A DNA stretch of 64,000 nucleotides from DAOUMF01 sp034408935 (GCA_034408935.1 DAOUMV010000015.1:1-64000), one strand, 5' to 3'; shown: positions 43,218 to 52,350, counted from the first letter of the stretch. Notes: generated by a model from the sequence alone, not told the origin. Translations and numbers: made by a program.

Positions 43218-43706
43218 CTAGGGCGTCGGCGTCGCGGTTGGGCTCGCCTCGGGGGTGGGGGTAGCGGCCGGGGTGTTCTCGCTGAGGGTCTGCATGTAGG
43301 CGATGATGTCCTCGATGTCCTCGTCGGTCAGGGTGGAGAAGGTGGGCATGACCGCGTCGAAGCCCTGCACCAGCTTGAGCGTGGGGTCGAGGATCGACTC
43401 CCGCACGTAGGCTTCGTCGACAACCACTTCGGTGCCATCATTGAGGGTTTCGGTCTTGCCGAAGAGGTCCAGCCAGGAGGGCCCCTGGGTGACCACACCC
43501 GTGGTGGTGTGGCAGGCGGCGCAGCCGAACGAGGTGGCGATCTCCTGGCCCCGCTCCCAGGGCTCGGCGGCCACCTCTTCCTCGGCTTCTCCCTCCTGGA
43601 TGCCGCTCTCGGAAACGAAGGCGAGGACGAAGGTAGCCACCACGGCGGCAAGGACAAAGGAGACGAGAACCTCTCCCAGGGGCAGCTTCGTGGCGTCAAG
43701 CTTCAT
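43218..43706 (-). CDS. Membrane-anchored mono-haem cytochrome c
   Basis: 162 residues. An N-terminal TM anchor (LGEVLVSFVLAAVVATFVLAF) is followed by an acidic linker and a class I cytochrome c domain. The haem site is CAACH (about 61-65) and the distal Met is in AVMPTFSTLTDEDIEDIIAY. GPSWLDLFGKTETLNDGTEV and VRESILDPTLKLVQG resemble the cytochrome domain fused to caa3 oxidase subunit II, so it may pass electrons to a terminal oxidase. The C-terminus is a short Thr/Pro tail. It converges on uvrC. Confidence 0.9.
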   Translation of the reverse strand: MKLDATKLPLGEVLVSFVLAAVVATFVLAFVSESGIQEGEAEEEVAAEPWERGQEIATSFGCAACHTTTGVVTQGPSWLDLFGKTETLNDGTEVVVDEAYVRESILDPTLKLVQGFDAVMPTFSTLTDEDIEDIIAYMQTLSENTPAATPTPEASPTATPTP

Positions 43707-43797
43707 GTCAGGGCGGTTTGCCTTCCGGCAGCCAAGCTCTACGGCCTACATCCATATATAACTCATCGAGCGCTCAGGCGCCAGATGCCCATGCCCT

Positions 43798-43865
43798 GGT
43801 CGAGGCCTGTCCTGAGCCCGTCCTGAACCTGTCGAAGGGCTTGTCGAAGAGCAGGGGCCTCGACC
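43798..43865. repeat. Inverted repeat with CCTGAGC/TGTCGAAG core
   Basis: GGTCGAGGCC (43798-43807) and GGCCTCGACC (43856-43865) are perfect 10-bp arms around a loop with repeated CCTGA and GTCGAAG words. It abuts the stop codon of the DUF72 gene and may be its terminator. A related CTTCGGCACGCTCAGGACAG sequence lies at 17374-17393. Confidence 0.6.
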
Positions 43866-44614
43866 TACGGGGACGGGCACGACACGTCCAGCAGGTCGGA
43901 AAGCGTGCGCGCGTTGGCGATAGCGTAGCCCTCGGCGTCGTTGTTGAAGTAGATGTAGAGCTCGTCCACTTCTCGGGCTAGGTCACGCAGGCGTGCGGCC
44001 CAGGCCTCCAGCATCTCGTCGGTGTAGTTGCTGGCGTAGAGGGCCTCGGAGCCGTGGAAGCGGACGTAGGCGAAGGGCGCCGTGGCCAGGAGAGGACACT
44101 CCAGGCCCACCATGTCGAACGAGCAGAAGGCGGCACCGTAGCCACGCAGCAGGTCGGCCGTCTCATCGACGAACCACGAGGCGTGACGGAACTCGATAGC
44201 ATGGAGGAGATCGCCGGGCAGCAGGGGCAGGAACGCCTCCAGCCGGGCCACGTTCTCCGCGGTACGGTGGAAGCCGGGCGGGAGCTGGTAGAGCAGCGGG
44301 CCAAGGCGATCACCGAGGAGTCGGGCGCCGGAGAGGACGCGGTCGAGGGGCTCCTGGGGGTCGTTCAGGCGCCGTACGTGGGTGAGAAAGCGGCTGGCCT
44401 TTACGGCGAAGCGGAACCTCTGCGGGGTCTTAGTGCGCCACAGCTCCCAGGTGCTCGTCTTGGGCTGGCGGTAGAAGCTGGCGTTGAGCTCCACCGTGGG
44501 GAAGTGTCCAGCGTAGTGGGAAAGCCATTCTCGAGGCGACATCTCCTGGGGATAGAAGTCGCCCCGCCAGTGGGAATAGTGCCAGCCTGACGTGCCGATC
44601 CAGAAGCGGGCCAT
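43865..44614 (-). CDS. DUF72 (YecE-like) family protein
   Basis: 249 residues from MARFWIGTSGWHYSHWRGDF, the family's normal start; an upstream extension of the frame overlaps the divergent gene and is not used. DUF72 proteins are TIM-barrels of unknown function. Seen: FPTVELNASFYRQPK, RFAVKASRFLTHVRRL, LGPLLYQLPPGFH, IEFRHASW and FAYVRFHG. TATAAT lies 10-15 bases before the ATG, so the mRNA may be nearly leaderless. Confidence 0.9.
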   Translation of the reverse strand: MARFWIGTSGWHYSHWRGDFYPQEMSPREWLSHYAGHFPTVELNASFYRQPKTSTWELWRTKTPQRFRFAVKASRFLTHVRRLNDPQEPLDRVLSGARLLGDRLGPLLYQLPPGFHRTAENVARLEAFLPLLPGDLLHAIEFRHASWFVDETADLLRGYGAAFCSFDMVGLECPLLATAPFAYVRFHGSEALYASNYTDEMLEAWAARLRDLAREVDELYIYFNNDAEGYAIANARTLSDLLDVSCPSP

Positions 44615-44624
44615 GGCCGCACCG

Positions 44625-44630
44625 ATTATA
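44625..44630 (-). promoter_or_regulatory. -10 box of the DUF72 gene
   Basis: TATAAT on the minus strand in the 48-base divergent gap. The -35 is weak. TATACT on the plus strand at about 44639 may serve the pcm gene. Confidence 0.45.
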
Positions 44631-44662
44631 TCAAGTGCTATACTCCAAACTGGGGATAGAGA

Positions 44663-45325
44663 ATGCCAACCCTCATCGAACACCTCAGCCGCTCCAAGAC
44701 GGCCCTGCTGGCCGAGCTGGCCCTGGACGTGAGCAGTCAGCGGGTGCTGGACGCCATCGCCAGGGTGCCGCGAGAGCGGTTCGTGCCCGAGGATGTGCGC
44801 ATCCACGCCTACGAGAACCGTCCCCTGCCCATCGGCTACGGCCAGACGATATCGCAGCCGCTAATCGTGGCGCTGATGACACAGGCGCTGGAGCTGGTGG
44901 GCAACGAAAGGGTGCTGGAGATAGGTACCGGCTCAGGCTACCAGGCGGCGCTGCTCTCGCACCTGTCAGGGGAGGTGTTCAGCGTCGAGCGGGTCGCCCA
45001 GTTGGCGCAGAGGGCCCAGCGGACCCTGGGGGAGCTGGAGCTGACCAACGTGCGAGTCCGGGTAGCCGGCGACACGTTGGGTTGGCCGGAGGAGGCCCCC
45101 TACGACGCAATCATCGTGACCGCGGGCGCTCCCCGGGTGCCACAGGAACTGCTGGAGCAGTTGGCTGCGGGCGGGCGGATGGTAGTCCCCGTAGGCAGCC
45201 GGGACCTCCAGGAGCTGGTGAGGGTCGTGGAGAGCCCAGAGGGGCAAGCGATGACCAATCTGGGCCCCTGCCGGTTCGTGCCCCTCATGGGCGCCGGGGC
45301 CTGGTCGGAAGAGATCCCGTACTGA
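44663..45325 (+). CDS. pcm: Protein-L-isoaspartate O-methyltransferase
   Basis: 220 residues. It methylates isoaspartyl residues in damaged proteins with S-adenosylmethionine so that they can be repaired. Family signatures: VPRERFVPED, NRPLPIGYGQTISQPLIVALM, then the SAM-binding motif VLEIGTGSGYQAALL, VFSVERV, and PYDAIIVTAGAPRVPQELLEQL. Length is typical. It is divergent from the DUF72 gene and is followed by a stem-loop terminator. Confidence 0.95.
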   Translation: MPTLIEHLSRSKTALLAELALDVSSQRVLDAIARVPRERFVPEDVRIHAYENRPLPIGYGQTISQPLIVALMTQALELVGNERVLEIGTGSGYQAALLSHLSGEVFSVERVAQLAQRAQRTLGELELTNVRVRVAGDTLGWPEEAPYDAIIVTAGAPRVPQELLEQLAAGGRMVVPVGSRDLQELVRVVESPEGQAMTNLGPCRFVPLMGAGAWSEEIPY

Positions 45326-45342
45326 AGGCTTCGAGCGCAGCC

Positions 45343-45364
45343 TGCCGCCGTGAGCGCGGCGGCA
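45343..45364 (+). terminator. Intrinsic-type terminator after pcm
   Basis: TGCCGCCG (45343-45350), 6-base loop, CGGCGGCA (45357-45364), then ACGTTATTT. Perfect 8-bp GC-rich stem followed by a T-rich stretch. Confidence 0.65.
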
Positions 45365-45531
45365 ACGTTATTTGCTCGCCAAACGCCAGCAAAGCTGATT
45401 TGGAAACCGTTAACTGGAAAGGTGATGACGCGTTCTCCTCATTAACGGCACCGTCCGGCGCACTTTTTTGAAAATTGTCCGGCGCCCAGCGTTACAGCGG
45501 CTGGACAAGGAAAGGAGGTGACAATAAAATC

Positions 45532-46485
45532 ATGGCAGTCAGTTCCCCAGGTAGGCTTCGTAGTTCGGGGGCTTCGTCCATGCGTAAAAGTCTCGACGAG
45601 TTCTTGGTGTTCCTTGCCGTGGAGAAGGGAGCCTCCGCCAACACGATAGCCGCCTACAAGAACGACCTCCAGCAGCTCGCCGACTACATTGGGTCGCGCG
45701 GGGCCAGCGACGGTTGGCGTTCCCTCACCCGGTCGGACATCCAGGACTTCATCCTGTTCATGAAGGACGTTTGCCGCTACAGCGAGTCGACGCGGGCGCG
45801 CAAGGTGGCCGCCGTGCGCTCCTTCTTCGCCTTCCTCACCGCTGAGGGAGCGGTTGCCGCCAACCCCACCGAGGGGCTGAGCTCCCCCCGGGTGGGCAAG
45901 ACGCTGCCCAAGGCGATCCCCCCCAATGAGGTCGACGAGCTCCTAGAGCAACCGGCGCGCCGATCCACCCCCGAGGCCAAGCGAGACCGAGCAATGCTGG
46001 AACTCCTCTACGCCACCGGCATGCGGGTAACGGAGCTGGTCTCCCTGGACGTGGACAACCTGCACTTGGACCCGCGGGCCCCCTACGTCCGGTGCATAGG
46101 CAAGGGAGCGAAAGAGCGCTCCATCCCCATCCATGATCACGCCCTGGAGGCCCTGACCAACTACCTCGAGGAGGGCCGGCCACTCGTGGTGCGCGACCGT
46201 AACGAGCGGGCGTTGTTCGTCAACCGCCGCGGCGAAAGGCTCACCCGGCAGGGTTTCTGGCTGATCCTCAAGGGCTACGCCAAGTTGGCCAACCTGGGCA
46301 AGGAGATAACCCCCCATACCCTGCGCCACTCCTTCGCCACCCACATGCTACGCGGCGGCATGCCCTTGCGGAATGTCCAGGAGATGCTCGGCCACGCCAA
46401 CATTTCAACCACCCAGGTCTACACTCACCTCACCAGCGACCACGTGAGGGAGGTCTACGAGCGAGCCCATCCCCGGGCGCAATAG
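45532..46485 (+). CDS. XerC/XerD-type tyrosine recombinase
   Basis: 317 residues from MAVSSPGRLRSSG. A full AGGAGGTGA lies upstream but 13 bases from this ATG; a second ATG (45580, MRKSLDEFLVFL) matches the family start. N-terminal SAM-like core-binding domain (EFLVFLAVEKGASANTIAAY), then the catalytic domain with the full set: Arg in ATGMRVTELVSL, Lys in GKGAKERSIPI, HTLRHSFATHML (HxxR), LGHANISTTQVYTH (His and the nucleophilic Tyr). Length and lack of mobile-element neighbours favour the housekeeping enzyme that resolves chromosome dimers at dif. Confidence 0.9.
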   Translation: MAVSSPGRLRSSGASSMRKSLDEFLVFLAVEKGASANTIAAYKNDLQQLADYIGSRGASDGWRSLTRSDIQDFILFMKDVCRYSESTRARKVAAVRSFFAFLTAEGAVAANPTEGLSSPRVGKTLPKAIPPNEVDELLEQPARRSTPEAKRDRAMLELLYATGMRVTELVSLDVDNLHLDPRAPYVRCIGKGAKERSIPIHDHALEALTNYLEEGRPLVVRDRNERALFVNRRGERLTRQGFWLILKGYAKLANLGKEITPHTLRHSFATHMLRGGMPLRNVQEMLGHANISTTQVYTHLTSDHVREVYERAHPRAQ

Positions 46486-46503
46486 AAGCAGCGCCGAGAC
46501 GGT

Positions 46504-48393
46504 GTGGTGACAGGGAGGGCGGCTTACGGAATACGTATCGCCGCCCTCTTTCTGCTTTTGGGGATAACGCTCGCCTGCGGCCGCGAGGGCCTGGGCCCCA
46601 CTCCGTCCCCCGGAACCACAGCCACGCCCAGCCCCACACCCAGCCCCACCGCCCCACCCACACCAACTCCCTCGCCTACACCAGCGCCGACGGCTGACCA
46701 ACCGCCGGAGCGCGACCTCATCGACCTGGCGCAGCGGTTCCGCGGGCTGCCAGCGGACACGCCGCGGGTGGCCCGCCAGTCACCCTATGACTACCAAGTC
46801 GGCGACAGCGAGCAGTTCACGCTCATCGACCTCGACGTACCGTCCATGCGAACGGTCACGGCCAGCCTACGGCTGGTCACAGAGCACGCTTACTTCTTCA
46901 TCGAGGAGGGCCTGCCGGTAGACGACTCGACCCTGGGCACGATTGGATCTGACTTCGAGACGCTGGTCTACCCCAGCGTCACCGCCGCCTTCGGGAAGGA
47001 GTGGTCGCCGGGCGTGGACAGCGACGCCCGCATCAGCATCGTCCACGTGGGCCTGAGCGGGGCCGGCGGCTACTTCAGCGCCTCCGACGAGTACCCGCAG
47101 CGGGTGGTGCCCCGCAGCAACGAGCGGGAGGCCGTGTACCTGGACGCATCATCCCTCAACTCACCCGGCGTCGTCTACAACGCGCTCCTGGCCCACGAAC
47201 TCCAGCACCTTATCCACTGGAACGCCGACGGAGGCGAGGAGGCCTGGGTGAACGAGGGCCTGTCGCAGGTGGCGGCGGAGCTGGCGGGGGGCGGGACCAC
47301 CGCCGTGGGCGACTTCTTGGCCGTACCGGACACCCAGCTCACGTACTGGCCGCCGGGTGGCGGCGGTCTCCACTACGGCGAATCGCAGCTCTTCATCCGC
47401 TATCTGCTGGACCGATTCGGCGGCCGGGAGAACGCGGCGGCGCTGCTGGCCGCCACCGGCGACGGCATAGCCGGGGTTGACACCTACCTGCAGCAGTTCG
47501 GAAGCTCCTTCGAAGAGGTGTTCGCGGACTGGACGGTAGCCAACTACCTGGACGAGGCCAGCGGCCCTTACGCGCACCAGGGGGCCGATCTGAGGGTCGC
47601 GGCCGCCACTGCGATATCGTGGGTGGGCGAGGGCGAGGACAGCATCCACCAGTTCGCGGCCGACTACTTGGAGATCGAGCCCCCGCCCGGCGGCGCCATC
47701 TTCACCTTCGATGGGTCAGACGAGGTGGGCATCGGCATTCCGCCGTGGGAGGGGCCTTTCTGGTGGTCCAACGCCGGCGACGCCATCGACAGCCGCCTGA
47801 CGCGAGAGTTCGACCTGACGGGTCTCTCCTCGGCCACCCTGCACTTCCGCGTGTGGTTCGACATCGAGCACGGGTGGGACTACGCCTACGCGGCCGCCTC
47901 CGGGGACGGGGGTCTCACGTGGGAGGCCCTACCCGCCCGCCACACAACCGACTACGACCCGGTGGAGCAGGCCTACGGGCCGGGCTACACTGGCGACAGC
48001 GGCGGCGAATGGCTCCAAGAGGAGGTGGACCTGACGGCCTACGCCGGGGGCAGGGTGCTGCTGCGGTTCGAGTATGTCACCGACGACGCCGCCTACACGC
48101 GCGGCTTCGCCGTGGACGATATCGAGGTGCCGAAGCTGGGGTTCGCCGACGGCGCGGACGCGGATGACGGCTGGCTGGCGGAGGGGTTCCGCCGGATCGA
48201 GGGACCGCTGGCCCAGCGATTCGTGGTGCACCTGATCGAGCGGGGCGAGGCGAGCGCGGTAAGTCGGCTGCCGCTGGGGCCCGGCAACCGGGTGGAGGTG
48301 ATGCTCGACGGCCCGGCCACCATCGCCGTAGCCGCCATCAGCGAGGAGACGACGGAGGCCGCCACCTACCGCTGGTCCCTGCAGGCCCCCTGA
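46504..48393 (+). CDS. Lipoprotein zinc metalloprotease (M6/immune inhibitor A-like)
   Basis: 629 residues from GTG at 46504 or 46507. A lipobox (FLLLGITLAC) predicts lipid anchoring outside the membrane. A Thr/Pro-rich linker (about 30-70) follows. The catalytic domain has YNALLAHELQHLIHWNADGG (HExxH) and, 20 residues on, AWVNEGLSQVAAEL with the third ligand Glu. After about residue 390 a beta domain (FWWSNAGDAIDSRLTREFDL to RGFAVDDIEV) resembles the lectin/MAM-like part of immune inhibitor A. It presumably digests extracellular protein. It lies 18 bases after xerC/D. Confidence 0.87.
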   Translation: MVTGRAAYGIRIAALFLLLGITLACGREGLGPTPSPGTTATPSPTPSPTAPPTPTPSPTPAPTADQPPERDLIDLAQRFRGLPADTPRVARQSPYDYQVGDSEQFTLIDLDVPSMRTVTASLRLVTEHAYFFIEEGLPVDDSTLGTIGSDFETLVYPSVTAAFGKEWSPGVDSDARISIVHVGLSGAGGYFSASDEYPQRVVPRSNEREAVYLDASSLNSPGVVYNALLAHELQHLIHWNADGGEEAWVNEGLSQVAAELAGGGTTAVGDFLAVPDTQLTYWPPGGGGLHYGESQLFIRYLLDRFGGRENAAALLAATGDGIAGVDTYLQQFGSSFEEVFADWTVANYLDEASGPYAHQGADLRVAAATAISWVGEGEDSIHQFAADYLEIEPPPGGAIFTFDGSDEVGIGIPPWEGPFWWSNAGDAIDSRLTREFDLTGLSSATLHFRVWFDIEHGWDYAYAAASGDGGLTWEALPARHTTDYDPVEQAYGPGYTGDSGGEWLQEEVDLTAYAGGRVLLRFEYVTDDAAYTRGFAVDDIEVPKLGFADGADADDGWLAEGFRRIEGPLAQRFVVHLIERGEASAVSRLPLGPGNRVEVMLDGPATIAVAAISEETTEAATYRWSLQAP

Positions 48394-48437
48394 ACCGCGT
48401 TGCCGCCAGGGAGCGTCGCAGGTATGATGGGCCTGCC

Positions 48438-48929
48438 ATGATCATATCCGTCATCGGCGGAGAGGACGCGTCGGCCGATAGCCTCCACATCGCCGAGGAG
48501 GCTGGCCGGGAGCTGGGCAAGCGGGGGGTCACGCTGTGCTGCGGGGGCCGCGGCGGCATCATGGAGGCGGCCTGCCGGGGCGCCCGTTCCGCCGGGGGCC
48601 ACACCATCGGCATCCTGCCCGGCCACAACGCCTCCGAGAGCCCACCCAACCGTTGGGTGGAGTTCCCCGTGTTCACCGGCATCGGCTACGCCCGCAACTC
48701 GGCGGTGGTCCTCAGCGCCGACGCCGTCATCGCCATCGACGGCGCTTACGGCACCCTGAGCGAAATCGCCTTCGCCCTCATCCACGGCGTGCCCCTGGTC
48801 GGGCTCGACACCTGGGACTTCTCCTATCACGGCCACGACGCCAACAAGATAGCCCGTGCCGCCAGCCCCCAGGAGGCGGTGGAGATGGCGATGGAGATGG
48901 CAAAGCAGCATCGAACCCCGACAGCATGA
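48438..48929 (+). CDS. TIGR00725/LOG-like nucleotide-binding protein
   Basis: 163 residues. The Rossmann-like start IISVIGGEDAS is followed by GVTLCCGGRGGIMEAACRGA and IDGAYGTLSEIAFAL, the PGGRGxxTE and GxGTxxE motifs of the SLOG/LOG-type superfamily. LOG proteins release cytokinin-type bases from nucleotide monophosphates, but this branch has no proven function. The stop overlaps the enolase start codon (ATGA), so the two genes are translationally coupled. Confidence 0.87.
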   Translation: MIISVIGGEDASADSLHIAEEAGRELGKRGVTLCCGGRGGIMEAACRGARSAGGHTIGILPGHNASESPPNRWVEFPVFTGIGYARNSAVVLSADAVIAIDGAYGTLSEIAFALIHGVPLVGLDTWDFSYHGHDANKIARAASPQEAVEMAMEMAKQHRTPTA

Positions 48930-50221
48930 GCAGCGATATCCGCTCCGTCCGTGCCCGCGAGATCCTGGACTCCCGCGGCAACCCCACGCTGGAGGCGGAG
49001 GCGGTGCTGAGCGACGGCTCGGTGGGACGCGCGGCCGTCCCCTCCGGCGCCTCCACCGGCATCTACGAAGCGCTGGAGCTACGCGACGGCGACACCAGCC
49101 GCTACGGAGGCAAGGGCGTGCTCAAGGCCATCGCCAACGTGATCGAGGTCATCTCACCGGCGGTTATCGGGATGTCAGCCGAGGATCAGGGGGAGCTAGA
49201 CAAGGCGCTTATCGACCTGGACGGCACGCCCAACAAGTCGCGGCTGGGGGCCAACGCCATGCTGAGCGTCTCGCTAGCGGTGGCCCACGCCGCCGCCAGT
49301 CATGCCTCCCTTCCGCTATATGTGTACCTTTCGCGGGGGGAGGCCGACCTCATGCCGCTGCCGCAATTCAACATTCTCAACGGCGGCAGGCACGCCGAGG
49401 GGTCGGTGGACTTCCAGGAGTTCATGGTGACGCCGGTCGGCGCCCCCTCCTTCGCGGAGGCGCTTCGGATGGGTTCGGAGGTGTGCCATGCGCTGGGCCG
49501 CATCCTGCACGAGGAGGGGTTGCCCACCACCGTGGGCGACGAGGGCGGGTTCGCGCCGCCCCTGGGCCGCAACGACGACGCCGCAGCGCTGGTCGTGCGG
49601 GCGATCGAGGCCGCTGGCTACCGCCCCGGCGAGGACGTCGCCCTGGCGCTGGATCCGGCGACCTCCGAACTGGAGGCCGACGGACGCTACGTGCTCGCCC
49701 AGGAGGGCCGCACCCTGGCCCCCGAGGAGTTGGTGGACCTGTGGGCCGCCTGGGTGGACCGCTACCCCATCGTCTCCATCGAGGACGGGATGGCGCAGGA
49801 CGACTGGGAGGGGTGGAGGCTCCTCACCCACCGGCTCGGCCAGCGGATACAACTGGTGGGCGACGACCTGTTCGTGACCAACGTGGAGCGCATCCGCCGC
49901 GGGGTGACAGAGGGCTCGGCCAACGCGGTCCTCATCAAGGTGAACCAGATCGGGACGCTGACCGAGACGCTGGAGGCGATGGCGGCTGCCCGCGAGGCGG
50001 GGTGGGCCTGCGTTATGTCGCATCGCAGCGGGGAGACGGAGGACACGACGATAGCCGACCTGGCGGTGGCCACCGGCTGCGGCCAGATCAAGTCCGGGGC
50101 GCCCACCCGCGGCGAGCGCACGGCGAAGTACAACCGCCTCCTGCGCATCGAGGAGGAGCTGGGGGCGAAGGCGCGGTTCGCGGGGCGGAGTATACTGGCA
50201 CAGGGGCGGGGGCCAGGCTAA
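48926..50221 (+). CDS. eno: Enolase
   Basis: 431 residues. Interconverts 2-phosphoglycerate and phosphoenolpyruvate in glycolysis. The start is fixed by the ATGA overlap with the previous gene and by the standard N-terminus (IRSVRAREILDSRGNPTLEA). Signatures: VPSGASTGIYEALELRD, GANAMLSVSLA, PQFNILNGGRHA, VGDEGGFAP, SIEDGMAQDDWEGW (Mg ligands), LVGDDLFVTN, LIKVNQIGTLTET and SHRSGETEDTTIADLAV. The length is normal. Confidence 0.97.
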   Translation: MSSDIRSVRAREILDSRGNPTLEAEAVLSDGSVGRAAVPSGASTGIYEALELRDGDTSRYGGKGVLKAIANVIEVISPAVIGMSAEDQGELDKALIDLDGTPNKSRLGANAMLSVSLAVAHAAASHASLPLYVYLSRGEADLMPLPQFNILNGGRHAEGSVDFQEFMVTPVGAPSFAEALRMGSEVCHALGRILHEEGLPTTVGDEGGFAPPLGRNDDAAALVVRAIEAAGYRPGEDVALALDPATSELEADGRYVLAQEGRTLAPEELVDLWAAWVDRYPIVSIEDGMAQDDWEGWRLLTHRLGQRIQLVGDDLFVTNVERIRRGVTEGSANAVLIKVNQIGTLTETLEAMAAAREAGWACVMSHRSGETEDTTIADLAVATGCGQIKSGAPTRGERTAKYNRLLRIEEELGAKARFAGRSILAQGRGPG

Positions 50222-50244
50222 TCGGACAAACCGGAGGTGCTTAG

Positions 50245-50493
50245 ATGAGCACGACAGCCAATGTGTCAATCACCTATCGCGATAGCGGAATGACTTACGG
50301 CGGCAGGCTCGATGTAGAGAAGCTTAAGGTAGAGCACCGCTACGAAGGGCGCATATACATCACATTGGACGGGCCCAGAGGCTTTGTCGGGCGTCTTAGC
50401 TTCACGATGGAGGATAAAGCACTCGTTGCCTTAGCCCACGCTCTCATGAGCCTTGCTCAAGGATCTGCCCGTTCCATAGAAGCCAGCTTCTAA
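50245..50493 (+). CDS. Small protein of unknown function (82 residues)
   Basis: Well placed: GGAGG six to seven bases before the ATG and 23 bases after eno. Predicted beta-rich first half (VSITYRDSGMTYGGRLDVEK to IYITLDGPRGFVGRLSFTM) and a C-terminal helix (KALVALAHALMSLAQGSA). No signal peptide. I recognise no family. Its lower GC than eno hints at recent arrival. Confidence 0.65.
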   Translation: MSTTANVSITYRDSGMTYGGRLDVEKLKVEHRYEGRIYITLDGPRGFVGRLSFTMEDKALVALAHALMSLAQGSARSIEASF

Positions 50494-50534
50494 CTCGTGC
50501 CGTCTGCATCAATCCACGATAGGAGGTTCCTCAC

Positions 50535-51287
50535 ATGCCCATCGAGATCAAGAACGTAGGCATCCTCGGCGGAGGCGTCATGGGCGGCGGCATCGGCCAG
50601 GCGTTGGCCCTCGGCGGCGTCAAGGTCGCCATCCGCGACCTGAACGACGAGCTCCTGGAGAAGACCCGCTCAACCATCGTCGACGGCCGCTACGGCCTGG
50701 CGAAAGGCGTGGAGCGGGGCAAGACCAGCCAGGAGCAGATGGACGCCGCCATCGCCAACCTGTCGTTCACCACCAACGTCGAAGACCTGAAGGACGCGGA
50801 CCTGATCATCGAGGCGGTGCCCGAGGACAATGAGCTGAAGCTGAAGGTCTGGGGCGAGATGGACGGCCTCGTGCAGTCGGAGGCGGTGTTCGCCACCAAC
50901 ACCTCCGGCCTCGTGGTCGGCGAGCTCAGCCAGGCCGTGAAGGAGGCGCGGCGGCCGCGGTTCATCGGTATGCACTGGTTCAGCCCGGCGCCGATCATGA
51001 AGCTGGTGGAGCTGATCCACGCCCCGGACACGGCCGAGGAGACGATCCAGGCGCTGGAGTCGCTGTGCGAGCGCGCCGGCAAGGTGAGCGTGCGGGTGAA
51101 GGACGCCCCCGGCAAGTACGGATTCATCGCCAACCGCATCTTCTACGCGGCGATACGGGAGGCGCAGGCGATCCTGGATGAGGGCGTCGCCTCGGAAGAT
51201 GACATCAACAAGGCGATGATGTACGGCTACAACTGGCCCATCGGCCCCCTGGCGATGAGAGCGCAGGCGCGCAAGGGCTGGCAGTGA
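50535..51287 (+). CDS. 3-hydroxyacyl-CoA dehydrogenase, short at the C-terminus
   Basis: 250 residues; family members are about 280-290. The NAD-binding domain is intact (VGILGGGVMGGGIGQALALG, LIIEAVPEDNELK, ATNTSGLVVGEL, FIGMHWFSPAPIMKLVELI). The C-terminal domain begins normally (GKYGFIANRIFYAAIREAQA, INKAMMYGYNWPIGPLAM) but then ends RAQARKGWQ, without the usual VGLD to GRKxGxGFxxY part present in the paralogue at 33231. An in-frame deletion or a genuine short form are both possible. AGGAGG precedes the ATG. A large imperfect inverted repeat follows the stop. Confidence 0.85.
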   Translation: MPIEIKNVGILGGGVMGGGIGQALALGGVKVAIRDLNDELLEKTRSTIVDGRYGLAKGVERGKTSQEQMDAAIANLSFTTNVEDLKDADLIIEAVPEDNELKLKVWGEMDGLVQSEAVFATNTSGLVVGELSQAVKEARRPRFIGMHWFSPAPIMKLVELIHAPDTAEETIQALESLCERAGKVSVRVKDAPGKYGFIANRIFYAAIREAQAILDEGVASEDDINKAMMYGYNWPIGPLAMRAQARKGWQ

Positions 51288-51318
51288 GGCCCCGCACCTC
51301 CACCCTACCCAAACCAGA

Positions 51319-51372
51319 GAACCAGCGAACCTGCAAACCAGTTGGTTCCGTGGTTTGCTGGTTTGTTGGTTC
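51319..51372 (+). terminator. Imperfect 22-bp inverted repeat
   Basis: GAACCAGCGAACCTGCAAAC... (51319-51340) pairs with 51351-51372 with about three mismatches and a 10-base loop. Both arms are built of AACCAG/CTGGTT words. It is a likely terminator or remnant of a repeat after the dehydrogenase. Confidence 0.55.
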
Positions 51373-51404
51373 GGGGCGGAGGTGAAGGGAGGAGCTGTGG
51401 CGCC

Positions 51405-52262
51405 ATGAGCGACAGGCCACCCGTCAGTATCGCGCGCTTCGCCGTGCGGGAGCGCTACGACCTGCCCCGCCGTCCGGCGGCTGCGCCGCCGACGGAGCAG
51501 GACGCCCATCGCCAGACCCACTTCCTCCTCTTCTCCGACCTGTCGCTGTTCGAGCGGGCGATGAACCTCCAGTTGGCCATCGCTGCCGCCTCAGCCAAGA
51601 GGCGCACGCCTGAGACGGCGGCCCTTCTGGGACTCTGGTCGCGCACGTTCTCGTACCTCTCGGACACCTGCGTGCTGCTGAACCAGGCCTCCTATAGCTC
51701 GTGTCCACCGCTGCTGAGGGCCGCCTGCGACTGTATCGCCGCCCAGCGCTCCCTGCTGGCCGATGGCTTCGGCGAGTACGAGGAGTGGCTGGCCAGTGCG
51801 CTGGGGAAGGACCCGGAACACCGGGCCTCCTACATCGACCTTGGGCGCTACCGAGGGGGCTCCGTCCTGGCCCAGGACGAGCGCCTGGGGTTCACGTACC
51901 GCTTCCTCACCGACCTGACGATGCCCCACTTCGGCAGCACCGTCCTTCAGACGGGGCCGGACTCCGCCGGGCAGAAGCTGGCGCTGGCCTTCGCCGATAG
52001 CGCCTTCCACCTTGGCTGGGCGGAACTCATCGCCGGCTGGCTGCTGGCACTGGCCGATACCCAGATGGAGACGGCGTTGGGCATCGAGGATCTGAAGACA
52101 ACCCGCGAGCTATGGGAGGACGTGGCACGCCTGAGAAGGGAGATCGAGGAGGCGCTGGCCAATCCGCGGCGCTGCCGGTCGGAGGAGGTGCCGGACGGCC
52201 GCCGCCTCATCCACAATTATCGCCGGACCGTCAGCGCCGCCCCGAAGCGGGTGTTGCTGTGA
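51405..52262 (+). CDS. Conserved-looking protein of unknown function
   Basis: 285 residues from MSDRPPVSIARF with AGGGAGGAG upstream. No signal peptide or clear TM. Mostly helical: THFLLFSDLSLFERAMNLQL, FSYLSDTCVLLNQASYSSCP, AACDCIAAQRSLLADGFGEY. The aromatic-rich motif YIDLGRYRGGSVLAQDERLG and the His in MPHFGSTVLQTGPDSAGQKL could mark a ligand site. I cannot name a family. It precedes the GT2 gene by 88 bases. Confidence 0.65.
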   Translation: MSDRPPVSIARFAVRERYDLPRRPAAAPPTEQDAHRQTHFLLFSDLSLFERAMNLQLAIAAASAKRRTPETAALLGLWSRTFSYLSDTCVLLNQASYSSCPPLLRAACDCIAAQRSLLADGFGEYEEWLASALGKDPEHRASYIDLGRYRGGSVLAQDERLGFTYRFLTDLTMPHFGSTVLQTGPDSAGQKLALAFADSAFHLGWAELIAGWLLALADTQMETALGIEDLKTTRELWEDVARLRREIEEALANPRRCRSEEVPDGRRLIHNYRRTVSAAPKRVLL

Positions 52263-52350
52263 GGCCCCCAGCGGCGTTGAAGGCCGCGCTCAGAAATGCT
52301 AATCTCCTCGTGGCCTCCACTGGCAAGACCATCGCGACCAGGGATCTCAC

